From NCBI RefSeq assembly GCF_040199715.1, contig NZ_JBEFNA010000023.1, positions 1 through 32,121 of the forward strand: a DNA stretch of 32,121 nt, read 5' to 3'. Under the pieces are notes generated by a model. It made no database searches. It was not told where the DNA came from and was given only the letters and a program-made list of their open reading frames with translations. Shown piece after piece: positions 16,310 through 23,809 of the stretch (the stretch's first letter is position 1; every line of letters begins with the position of its first letter). Both the position numbers and the translations under genes were made by a program. This DNA is from Fusobacterium sp. SYSU M8D902 (GTDB lineage: Bacteria; Fusobacteriota; Fusobacteriia; Fusobacteriales; Fusobacteriaceae).

Positions 16310-17617
16310 ATGAATCACGAAATTTCAAAAGAGATATTTAAAAAAGCACAAAAATATATTCCTGGTGGAGTTAATAGCCCTGTAAGAGCTTTTAAATCTG
16401 TCAACAGAGAGGCTCCTATCTTTGCTTGTAAAGGTGAAGGTGCTAAAGTTTGGGACGAAGATGGAAATGAATATATTGATTTTATATGTTCATGGGGTCC
16501 ATTAATCCTTGGACACAATCACCCTCAAATAATCAAAGGGGTAAGAGAGGCTATTGAGCTTGGAAGCTCTTTTGGTCTACCTACAAAAAGAGAGGTGGAA
16601 TTAGCTGAACTTATTACTAAATGCTGTCCCTCTATTGAGATGGTAAGACTTACTACTTCTGGTACAGAGGCTACTATGTCTGCTATCAGACTTGCTAGAG
16701 CTTACACTAATAGAAATAAGATTGCAAAATTTGAAGGTTGCTACCATGGACACTCTGACGCACTACTTGTTAAATCTGGTTCTGGATTACTTACTGAAGG
16801 TTATCAAGATAGTAACGGAATCACAGAGGGTGTGTTAAAAGATACTGTCACTGTTCCTTTTGGAGATCTTGAAACATTGACAAAAGTTTTAAATGAAAAA
16901 AATGTAGCTTGCTTAATTATGGAGCCTGTTCCTGCTAATATGGGGGTTATCTATCCTAATATTGAGTTTTTAAAAGCTGTTAGAGAACTTTGTACTCAAA
17001 CAGGAACACTTCTTATATTTGATGAGGTTATCTCTGGATTCAGACTTTCTTTAGGTGGAGCTCAAGAGTATTTTGGAATCACTCCAGATATGACTACTCT
17101 TGGTAAGATAATTGGTGGTGGATATCCTGTGGGAGCATTTGGTGGAAAAGCTGAAATTATGCAACTAGTTGCTCCAGTGGGAAGAGTTTATCACGCTGGT
17201 ACTCTATCTGGTAACCCAGTAGCTGTAAGAGCTGGTTATGAGATGCTTACTTATTTAAGTGAAAATAGAGAATCTCTATACAAAGAGTTAGAGAAAAAAG
17301 TTAATTATATAGTTGAAGGAGCTAAAGCTTCTGCTAAAAAATATGGAGTAAATATTGTTATTAATTCTATTGGTTCTCTTTTCACAATTTTCTTTACTGA
17401 TAGAAAAGAGGTTAACAATTTAGAAGATGCACTATCTTCTAATACAGAAAATTTTGCTACATACTTTAATACTATGCTAGAGAATGGAATTATCTGCCCA
17501 CCTTCTCAATTTGAAGCTCACTTTGTTTCACTTGCACATACTCAAGATATCTTAGATAGAACTCTTGAGGTAATGGATATGGCTTTTAAAGCTATTGGTG
17601 AAAACAATGGAAAATAG
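16310..17617 (+). CDS. hemL: glutamate-1-semialdehyde 2,1-aminomutase
   Basis: 435 residues from the chosen start. It is a PLP enzyme that shifts the amino group of glutamate-1-semialdehyde to give 5-aminolevulinate, the step after HemA. Signatures are YIPGGVNSPVRAF, GTEATMSAIRLAR, CYHGHSDALLVKSGSG, FDEVISGFR and the PLP-lysine motif TLGKIIGGGYPVG with Lys266. An upstream in-frame ATG at 16250 lies inside hemB. I choose 16310 because GGGAGG precedes it by 6 bases and the family begins about here. The 3' end overlaps the following gene by 11 bases. Confidence 0.97.
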   Translation: MNHEISKEIFKKAQKYIPGGVNSPVRAFKSVNREAPIFACKGEGAKVWDEDGNEYIDFICSWGPLILGHNHPQIIKGVREAIELGSSFGLPTKREVELAELITKCCPSIEMVRLTTSGTEATMSAIRLARAYTNRNKIAKFEGCYHGHSDALLVKSGSGLLTEGYQDSNGITEGVLKDTVTVPFGDLETLTKVLNEKNVACLIMEPVPANMGVIYPNIEFLKAVRELCTQTGTLLIFDEVISGFRLSLGGAQEYFGITPDMTTLGKIIGGGYPVGAFGGKAEIMQLVAPVGRVYHAGTLSGNPVAVRAGYEMLTYLSENRESLYKELEKKVNYIVEGAKASAKKYGVNIVINSIGSLFTIFFTDRKEVNNLEDALSSNTENFATYFNTMLENGIICPPSQFEAHFVSLAHTQDILDRTLEVMDMAFKAIGENNGK

Positions 17618-18053
17618 ATTTTTCCCCCTTTTTGTCAATATTACTGGAAAGAAAGCTCTAGTGGTTGGAGCTGGAAAAATAGCTATTAGAAAAGTAGAGA
17701 CATTAATTGAATATGGTGCTAGAGTTTCAGTTATTACTAGAGAGATTAAAGAGGAGAGATTTCTCTCTCTTGAAAATATAGATATAAAAATAGGAGAGTT
17801 TGATGAAACTCTCCTTGATGATGTATTCATAGTTGTAGCTGCAACTGATAATCCAGAATTTAATAGGTATATCTATGAACTCTGTAACTCTAAAAATATC
17901 TTAGTAAATAGCATTACTTCAAAAGATAGTATGAATTGTCGTTTTGCTAGTATTTTAGAAACTGAGGAGTATCAGATTGGAATATCTGCCAAAGGTAATC
18001 CTACCAAATCCAAAGCTCTAAAAAATAGATTATTAACCATTATAGACAAATAA
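17607..18053 (+). CDS. precorrin-2 dehydrogenase / sirohydrochlorin ferrochelatase family protein
   Basis: 148 residues, the size of the short SirC/Met8 N-terminal-type proteins that oxidise precorrin-2 to sirohydrochlorin with NAD. The N-terminal pattern FFPLFVNITGKKALVVGAGKIAIRKV is split by a GAGKIAIRK dinucleotide loop, and DNPEFNRYI and ISAKGNPTKSKALKNRL follow. The usual NVVDD-type Asp region reads NSITSKDSMNCRF, so the candidate catalytic Asp lies two residues later than normal. A TTG at 17595 could extend the frame, but the ATG at 17607 is preferred. The start is inside hemL. Its place as last gene of the hem operon fits its step after CobA. Confidence 0.85.
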   Translation: MENRFFPLFVNITGKKALVVGAGKIAIRKVETLIEYGARVSVITREIKEERFLSLENIDIKIGEFDETLLDDVFIVVAATDNPEFNRYIYELCNSKNILVNSITSKDSMNCRFASILETEEYQIGISAKGNPTKSKALKNRLLTIIDK

Positions 18054-18065
18054 AAGTTTAAGATA

Positions 18066-18109
18066 AAAAAAGTTACTATGGTGTTAACACACATCACAGT
18101 AACTTTTTT
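18066..18109. terminator. bidirectional terminator between hem operon and spoVG
   Basis: Perfect 12-bp stem AAAAAAGTTACT/AGTAACTTTTTT (18066-18077 and 18098-18109) with a 20-base apical region that can pair further (GTGT/ACAC). Poly-A/T tracts on both sides let it act in both directions for two convergent operons. Confidence 0.88.
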
Positions 18110-18124
18110 ATATACTATATTTTA

Positions 18125-18406
18125 TTATTCCTCTGTTATCTCTTCAGGTTTTGCCTCATTAAACTTAGCTATTACAGTGTCAGTTATCTCTTTTCTTAGC
18201 TCAGGTGTTATTGGGTGAACTATATCTTTATACTCCCCATCTGGCATCTTTCTAGACGGCATAGCTACAAACATTCCCTTTTGTCCATCAATAATTTTTA
18301 ACCCGTGAATGACAAAACACTCGTCAAAAGTTACATCTGCATAAGCTTTTAACTTTAACTCATTTTCTCCCTTTACTGCTCTTAATCTTACGTCTGTAAT
18401 CTTCAT
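18125..18406 (-). CDS. spoVG: SpoVG family nucleic-acid-binding regulator
   Basis: About 93 residues. It is recognised from the MKITDVRLR start, LKAYADVTFDECFVIHGLKI, and the MPSRKMPDGEYKDIVHPI signature. SpoVG proteins bind RNA and DNA and act as global regulators in Gram-positives and spirochaetes; in a non-sporulating organism the sporulation name is only historical. The GTG at 18418 could add four residues, but the canonical family start MKITDVR corresponds to the ATG at 18406. It is the last gene of the leftward housekeeping run, 33 bases after ispE. Confidence 0.95.
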   Translation of the reverse strand: MKITDVRLRAVKGENELKLKAYADVTFDECFVIHGLKIIDGQKGMFVAMPSRKMPDGEYKDIVHPITPELRKEITDTVIAKFNEAKPEEITEE

Positions 18407-18439
18407 AGTTTCATGCACCTTCCCTTTTTTATGTAATCT

Positions 18440-19294
18440 TTATAAACTTCTGCAAAGATGTACTTCACAGTGTTGTAATTGCCCCTTTATAAATTCTACC
18501 ATCTGTTTTCCATTTTTGGTAAACACATAATATGCACTTCCACTTCCTGACATAAAAAACTTCATATTAGGAATTCCCATAACTTTTTTTCTAAACTCTA
18601 TTATATTTTCATCTTCAAGCAATAACCCCTGCTCTAAATGATTTTCAATACTTTTTTCTACCAGTGAGATATCATTATTTCTAAGTCCTGTTATTATATT
18701 ATCTATGTTTGCATCTTTTTTATTATTGAGCATATACATATTTTTATAAGCCTTAGCTGTTGAAACTCCAAAATTTGGTTTAATAATAATTATATCGTCA
18801 GTGAGATTATTCTCAATCTCCTGAATGTCTTCTCCTATTCCTCTCACTCTACTAGCTCTATTTATTATAAAGAAAGGGATATCAGCACCTATACTCTTTC
18901 CTATCTCCAATAGTTTCGGTACTGGAAAAAAATTGTTGTGATAACGATTCAACTCTTTTAAGAAAAAAGCTCCATTAGAACTTCCTCCTCCCAATCCAGC
19001 TTCGTGGGGAATACACTTCTCTAAATGTACACTTATCTTTCTTCTATCTAAACCACTCTCTCTATAAAATCTATCATAAACCTTCCAAAGAATATTTCTC
19101 TCATCTGTTGGAATATCCTCTTTGTTTGTAGTAATCGTTAACTCTCCTACCTCATCAAATATCTCTCCACTCAATCTATCTGATAAAGAGATTGGTAACA
19201 TAACCATATCTAAAAGATGATACCCATTTGGTAAAACCCCAGTTACATTAAGTCCTACATTTATCTTAGCATTCGATTCTAAAGAAAAAACCAT
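18440..19294 (-). CDS. ispE: 4-diphosphocytidyl-2-C-methyl-D-erythritol kinase
   Basis: 284 residues, a GHMP kinase of the MEP isoprenoid pathway. It phosphorylates CDP-methylerythritol. Signatures are SNAKINVGLNV with Lys10, the glycine-rich ATP loop AGLGGGSSNGAFFLKELN (99-116), SIGADIPFF with the catalytic Asp138, and the C-terminal FMSGSGSAYYVF. AGGAGG lies 9 bases before the ATG. It overlaps the end of rqcP by one base. The organism therefore uses the MEP rather than the mevalonate route, at least for this step. Confidence 0.95.
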   Translation of the reverse strand: MVFSLESNAKINVGLNVTGVLPNGYHLLDMVMLPISLSDRLSGEIFDEVGELTITTNKEDIPTDERNILWKVYDRFYRESGLDRRKISVHLEKCIPHEAGLGGGSSNGAFFLKELNRYHNNFFPVPKLLEIGKSIGADIPFFIINRASRVRGIGEDIQEIENNLTDDIIIIKPNFGVSTAKAYKNMYMLNNKKDANIDNIITGLRNNDISLVEKSIENHLEQGLLLEDENIIEFRKKVMGIPNMKFFMSGSGSAYYVFTKNGKQMVEFIKGQLQHCEVHLCRSL

Positions 19295-19584
19295 TAAAAA
19301 ATATCCTCCTCACCATCTATATCCACAGTAATTCCTCTACTTTCTAATACATTAATAAGCTCTGATGTTCTCTCCTTGGCCACATTTCCAGTAGGAACTT
19401 CCAATATCTCAAATTTAAAATATTTGTTAAAATACTCCAGTTCCAATATCTGTCCGACTTTTACCTCAGTACTAGCCTTAGCAACCTTTCCATTCAATTT
19501 TGCTTTTCCACCATCTACAACTATCTTAGCTATAGGTCTTCTCTTTATTATTCTACTAACCTTTAAAAATTTATCTAATCTCAT
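19294..19584 (-). CDS. rqcP: S4-domain RNA-binding protein, RqcP/Hsp15 family
   Basis: About 96 residues. It is an S4 RNA-binding domain from the first residues: MRLDKFLKVSRIIKRRPIAK, then VDGGKAKLNGKVAK, VKVGQILEL. RqcP (YabO) works with RqcH on stalled 50S subunits in ribosome-associated quality control. A GTG at 19590 would add two residues, but GAGGAG is correctly spaced for the ATG at 19584. Its position after mazG in the mfd cluster matches the yabN-yabO order of Bacillus and supports RqcP rather than another S4 protein. Confidence 0.9.
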   Translation of the reverse strand: MRLDKFLKVSRIIKRRPIAKIVVDGGKAKLNGKVAKASTEVKVGQILELEYFNKYFKFEILEVPTGNVAKERTSELINVLESRGITVDIDGEEDIF

Positions 19585-19621
19585 ACTCACTCCTCTTTAT
19601 ACTATATATACTACATTTTTT

Positions 19622-20386
19622 TTATAAGTCAATCTCTTTTTTTGCTTCATTCCAAAAATTTTCTAGCTCATCTAGCTTAGCTTTCTTAACATCACACTTC
19701 TCCTCTACATATCTAAATCTTCTATCAAATTTCTTGATTGTTTTTTCTAGAGCTTCTGTGGCATCAATATCTAAAAATCTAGCAATATTTACTACTGAAA
19801 ATAGTACATCTCCCAACTCTTCCTCAATATTCTTTCTATCTTTTTTTGAGATCTCAACTTTTAACTCATCTATCTCTTCATATAACTTCTCTATAACTTG
19901 ATCTATATTTTCCCAATCAAATCCAACTTTACTAGCTTTTTTCTGAATTTTTTGTGCCTTAGATAGTGCTGGTAAATACTTAGGCACACCGTCAAGAGCT
20001 GATTTTCTATTCTCATGTAACTTCTCAGTTTTCTTTATCTCATCCCAATTTACCAAAACTTCATCAGTTGTTATCCCCTCATCTCTCTTCTTAAATACAT
20101 GGGGGTGTCTTCTTATTAATTTTTCATTTATCTCATAAGCCACATCTTCAATATTGAATTTACCCTCATCTTCACAGATATCAGCTTGGAATACTAGATT
20201 CATTAAGACATCTCCCAATTCACCTTTATGCTCCTCTACATCTCCTTCCATAGCCTCTAAAAGTTCTGCTACTTCCTCTCTTAAACATGGTTTTAAACTT
20301 TCTAAAGTTTGTTCTCGATCCCAAGGGCAACCATTTTCCCCTCTCAATACTTTAATTATTTGAACAAGTCTTTCAAACTCTTTCAT
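19622..20386 (-). CDS. mazG: nucleoside triphosphate pyrophosphohydrolase MazG
   Basis: 254 residues from the chosen start, with two MazG domains. The first has CPWDREQTLESLKPCLREEV followed by GELGDV (metal Glu37, Glu38, Glu41, Glu56, Asp59). The second has EEIDELK (170-176) and EEELGDVLFSV (188-198). It hydrolyses NTPs and dNTPs to NMP and pyrophosphate as a housecleaning and starvation-response enzyme. Earlier in-frame ATGs exist at 20407 and 20392, but GGAG is ideally spaced, 6 bases, before the ATG at 20386. The 5' end overlaps the end of mfd. Confidence 0.95.
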   Translation of the reverse strand: MKEFERLVQIIKVLRGENGCPWDREQTLESLKPCLREEVAELLEAMEGDVEEHKGELGDVLMNLVFQADICEDEGKFNIEDVAYEINEKLIRRHPHVFKKRDEGITTDEVLVNWDEIKKTEKLHENRKSALDGVPKYLPALSKAQKIQKKASKVGFDWENIDQVIEKLYEEIDELKVEISKKDRKNIEEELGDVLFSVVNIARFLDIDATEALEKTIKKFDRRFRYVEEKCDVKKAKLDELENFWNEAKKEIDL

Positions 20387-23351
20387 TTTCATCTCCTGCT
20401 CCTTCATAAATATTTATAAACTCTTCAATACTTCCATTATAATCCAATGTTTCTGTAGTTTTTTTATACTCTACAACTCTCTTTTGTATCAAGTTTAACA
20501 AAACTTCAAATTTAACTCTCTCATTATAGAATCTTATCTCACATTGATTTTTTCCCTTTATCTCTCTAGCATATTTTATTCCTAATTTTCTAGCTCTTAA
20601 TTTTAAAGCTAGATACTTAAACAATCCCTGTGCTTCAACTGGCATCTTTCCAAATCTATCCTCTAGCTCCTCAGCTAAAATTTTTAATTCACTTATATTC
20701 CTACTCTCTGAAATTCTTCTATAAACTCTAACTTTCTCGTTCTTATCTATATACTCATTTGGAATAAAGGCTGGATAATTAACTTTAATCTCAATATCAT
20801 CAAGCCCATCTTCAAACTCTCCCTTTATCTTAGCAATCTCATCTTGTAACATCTTCATATATAGAGTGTAGCCAAAAGTTTCCAAAGCTCCATGTTGCTT
20901 CTCTCCTAATATCTCTCCTGCCCCTCTTATCTTCATATCTTCCATTGAGAGCTGTAGTCCTCCTCCACCTATCTCCTCTAGATTTTTTATGGATTCCTCT
21001 CTCTCTTTAGCTTTCTTTCCTACATATTCCTTAGTTAAAATATAACAATAACCCTGTCTATTTCCTCTTCCAATTCTTCCTCTCAACTGATATATTTGAG
21101 ATAATCCCAATTTATCCATTCTATCAATTATCATTGTATTGGCATTCTCAATATCAATTCCATTTTCTATTATTGTAGTTGCTAGTAATATATCTAGCTC
21201 TCCATTTTCAAAATCTTTGATCTTATCTTTTATCTCTTTAGGTAACATCTGTCCATGGACATAACCTATTTTTAAATAATCTGGTAGTATCTTGCTCAGC
21301 TCTTCAGCCTTCTTCTCTATTCCTTTTACAAAGTTATAGATATAGAATACCTGTCCCTCTCTTGCTATCTCCTTCATTATAATATCTTTTATATTGGCAG
21401 TTGAACCCTCTATAAAATTAGTTACTATAGGTTTTCTTCCCACTGGAGGAGTATCTATTACTGAAAGATCTCTTATTCCCAACAGAGATAGGTTTAATGT
21501 TCTTGGGATTGGAGTAGCTGTTAAAGTGAGCATATCCACACTATATCTTACTTTTTTTAGCTTCTCTTTAGCTTTAACTCCAAATTTTTGCTCTTCATCT
21601 ATTATTATTAAGCCCAAATCTCTAAATTTTACATCTTTTGATAAAAGTCTATGCGTTCCTATGATTATATCAACTGCTCCACTCTTAATGTTTTTTAATG
21701 TTTGTCTCTGCTCTTTAGATGTTGATAATCTACTTAATAATTCAATAGTTACAGGGTAATTTTTCATTCTTTCACTAAATCTCTCATAGTGCTGTTGAGC
21801 TAATACAGTTGTTGGTACCATTAACCCCACTTGTTTTCCCTCCATAGCACACTTAAAAGCTGCTCTTATTGCTACCTCTGTCTTTCCAAACCCAACATCT
21901 CCACACACTATTCTATCCATTATCCTAGTTGATTCCATATCCCTTTTTACATCTTCTATAGCCTTCATTTGAGACTCTGTCTCTCTATATGGAAAACTCT
22001 CTTCAAACTCCTCTTGCCAAATTGTATCTGGTGCAAAAGAGTAGCCTGCTTTCAAATCTCTTTGAGCTTGTATCTCTACGATCTCTCTTGCAAAAACTAT
22101 TAGTTCCTCTGATATTTTTTTATATTTCTTTCTAAAACCTTTTCTTCCCAACTTGAATATCTCTGGAATCTCTCCAGAAACTGAAACATACTTTCCTATC
22201 CTTCCAATACTTTCAACTGGAACAAAGAGTTTATCCTCATCAGCATACTTTATTTTCAGATAATCATTTCCGTCTATCACTTCAATCCCTAAATAGAGAC
22301 CAACTCCATAGAGTTCATGTATGATATAGTCTCCCTCTTCGATCTCAAGAGGAGTCTTATATCTCAACATTTCCTTATCTTTTCTATCTCTTTTTACTCT
22401 AATTCCCTTTAACTCTCTATCTGTAAGAACTATTGTATCTCCCTCTTGATACCCCTCAAACAATGGGTATTTCTCAAAACTAAAGTTCTCTCCTAAAAAT
22501 ATCTCCCTATATCTCTTTTCCTCTTCAGATACTATTTTTATTTTTAAATTTTCAGATTTTCCTAGATTTTTAACATACTCTTGATTTTCAAACTCTCTTA
22601 ACTCTCCATTGGTAAATTTCTTTATCTCTATATGTTCAGACAGTTTAAGTAGATTTTCATATTTTTCTAGAATAGGAATCTCTTCCAAATTTTTTTCTTC
22701 AATTATCTCACTCAATTTATATCTCAATAATTCTGTATTCTCTACAAAAAATTTAGTATTCTCTTGCGATTTAATCAGATCTAAAAAATCTGTTTTCTTC
22801 TCTTTATTACTGTTTATATACATATAAAGATCATCTTTTTTCTCTATGCTCTTCTGACTCTCAATATCAAAATATGTCAATCTCTCTATCTCATCATCAA
22901 AACCAAGCTCTATTCTCAACGGATTATCACTATCTTTAGGAAATATATCTATTATATCCCCTCTCATACTATATTGATTTCTTTCCTCTACTAGATAGCT
23001 TTTTTCATAGTGGTTACTCTCCAACTCACTCAATAACCTCTTTATATCCAGACTCTCTCCAACTTTAAATCTATATTTTTTCCCCTCTATAAAATAGTCT
23101 CTCAAATAAGCTTCCAAAGAGATTAAAATTATATATCTCTCTTTTAAGTTCAATATCTCTAAAAGATCATAATTATCCTTTTCCAACTCCTCTGAATACA
23201 AACTACTCTCTAATTTTATTACATTTCCCCTGTATATATCTTTCAACACATAGTAATAGTCCTCTATATTTCTATTTGATGAACACAGGTAAACTATATT
23301 TTGATCATATTCATTCAATAAAAATGGAATTTTTCCTCTATATTCTAACAT
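20373..23351 (-). CDS. mfd: transcription-repair coupling factor Mfd (compact form)
   Basis: 992 residues. It removes RNA polymerase stalled at lesions and recruits UvrA. The UvrB-like D1b segment has NQYSMRGDIIDIFP (125-138). The CarD-like RNAP-interaction domain lies at about 335-400 (EEGDYIIHELYGVGLYLG). The RecG-like motor has Walker A CGDVGFGKTE, DEEQ box 585-588, TATPIPRTL and QLRGRIGR (755-762). The TRCF C-terminal domain follows. Standard Mfd has about 1150 residues. Here the N-terminal UvrB/UvrA-binding part and the linker before the RNAP-interaction domain are shorter by roughly 140 residues. GAGGG precedes the ATG. It is first in the mfd-mazG-rqcP-ispE-spoVG run. Confidence 0.97.
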   Translation of the reverse strand: MLEYRGKIPFLLNEYDQNIVYLCSSNRNIEDYYYVLKDIYRGNVIKLESSLYSEELEKDNYDLLEILNLKERYIILISLEAYLRDYFIEGKKYRFKVGESLDIKRLLSELESNHYEKSYLVEERNQYSMRGDIIDIFPKDSDNPLRIELGFDDEIERLTYFDIESQKSIEKKDDLYMYINSNKEKKTDFLDLIKSQENTKFFVENTELLRYKLSEIIEEKNLEEIPILEKYENLLKLSEHIEIKKFTNGELREFENQEYVKNLGKSENLKIKIVSEEEKRYREIFLGENFSFEKYPLFEGYQEGDTIVLTDRELKGIRVKRDRKDKEMLRYKTPLEIEEGDYIIHELYGVGLYLGIEVIDGNDYLKIKYADEDKLFVPVESIGRIGKYVSVSGEIPEIFKLGRKGFRKKYKKISEELIVFAREIVEIQAQRDLKAGYSFAPDTIWQEEFEESFPYRETESQMKAIEDVKRDMESTRIMDRIVCGDVGFGKTEVAIRAAFKCAMEGKQVGLMVPTTVLAQQHYERFSERMKNYPVTIELLSRLSTSKEQRQTLKNIKSGAVDIIIGTHRLLSKDVKFRDLGLIIIDEEQKFGVKAKEKLKKVRYSVDMLTLTATPIPRTLNLSLLGIRDLSVIDTPPVGRKPIVTNFIEGSTANIKDIIMKEIAREGQVFYIYNFVKGIEKKAEELSKILPDYLKIGYVHGQMLPKEIKDKIKDFENGELDILLATTIIENGIDIENANTMIIDRMDKLGLSQIYQLRGRIGRGNRQGYCYILTKEYVGKKAKEREESIKNLEEIGGGGLQLSMEDMKIRGAGEILGEKQHGALETFGYTLYMKMLQDEIAKIKGEFEDGLDDIEIKVNYPAFIPNEYIDKNEKVRVYRRISESRNISELKILAEELEDRFGKMPVEAQGLFKYLALKLRARKLGIKYAREIKGKNQCEIRFYNERVKFEVLLNLIQKRVVEYKKTTETLDYNGSIEEFINIYEGAGDENERV

Positions 23352-23558
23352 ATTCCCTCTAACACTATCCCCCTTTCAAAAGGCTTAATTATACCCTATA
23401 TTTTACCCTCAATTTTACCTATTTGTAAAGAAATATTATCCTAGATTTTAATAGGTTTATATGATATACTATATTAAAATTGTATATTTTATAAAACTAA
23501 GAAATATTTATATAAATGTGATTATAGATTAGTTTTATCAATGTTTTTTTCAATTTGA

Positions 23559-23594
23559 AAATTATCATTTTGAAAAAAATTATCATTTTGAAAA
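23559..23594 (+). repeat. tandem 18-bp direct repeat upstream of the flavoprotein gene
   Basis: Two exact head-to-tail copies of AAATTATCATTTTGAAAA (23559-23576 and 23577-23594). A partial third TTTGAAAA precedes them at 23554-23561. An 18-bp period places the copies at similar positions nearly two helical turns apart, as expected for a regulator binding cooperatively. Confidence 0.7.
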
Positions 23595-23622
23595 ATAAAC
23601 TTTTTTAATCTTTAACCCTTTC

Positions 23623-23652
23623 TTTTTAAAACAAATCTATTTGTTTTAAAAA
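23623..23652. repeat. perfect 30-bp inverted repeat, possible operator
   Basis: Arms TTTTTAAAACAAAT and ATTTGTTTTAAAAA are exactly complementary over 14 bases around a CT centre. It lies about 70 bases upstream of the -35 box. A hairpin terminator role is possible because of the A/T tails, but the low GC of the stem and the position in a divergent promoter region favour an operator. Confidence 0.6.
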
Positions 23653-23718
23653 AGAACTACATTTTATTTTTTTTAGATTTTATGAAATATTTTATAAAAT
23701 AATATAAAATTTAATATA

Positions 23719-23748
23719 TTGGCATATTTTTTGCTTATTATTTATACA
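23719..23748 (+). promoter_or_regulatory. probable promoter of the flavoprotein-cystine symporter operon
   Basis: TTGGCA (23719-23724), 18-base spacer and TATACA (23743-23748); the predicted start near 23755 leaves a leader of about 55 bases. Confidence 0.55.
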
Positions 23749-23809
23749 GTTCTACTTTAAAAATTACAATATATTTTATTTTAAATTTAAATATATCAGG
23801 AGGGTATTT

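Larger units (their letters stand above)
23352..23809. other. 458-base AT-rich divergent regulatory region
   Basis: No ORF is seen between mfd and the divergent flavoprotein gene. Going rightwards it holds a TATAAT on the minus strand (23388-23393) for mfd, tandem 18-bp repeats (23559-23594), a perfect 30-bp palindrome (23623-23652) and a plus-strand promoter (23719-23748). The rest is AT-rich sequence in which I see nothing specific. Confidence 0.6.

Noticed and set aside
21394-21759. 121-codon plus-strand ORF
   Set aside because: It is antisense to the motor region of mfd, with no ribosome binding site or family resemblance.
23559-23594. CRISPR array
   Set aside because: The repeat units are 18 bases and head to tail with no spacers; no cas genes are nearby.
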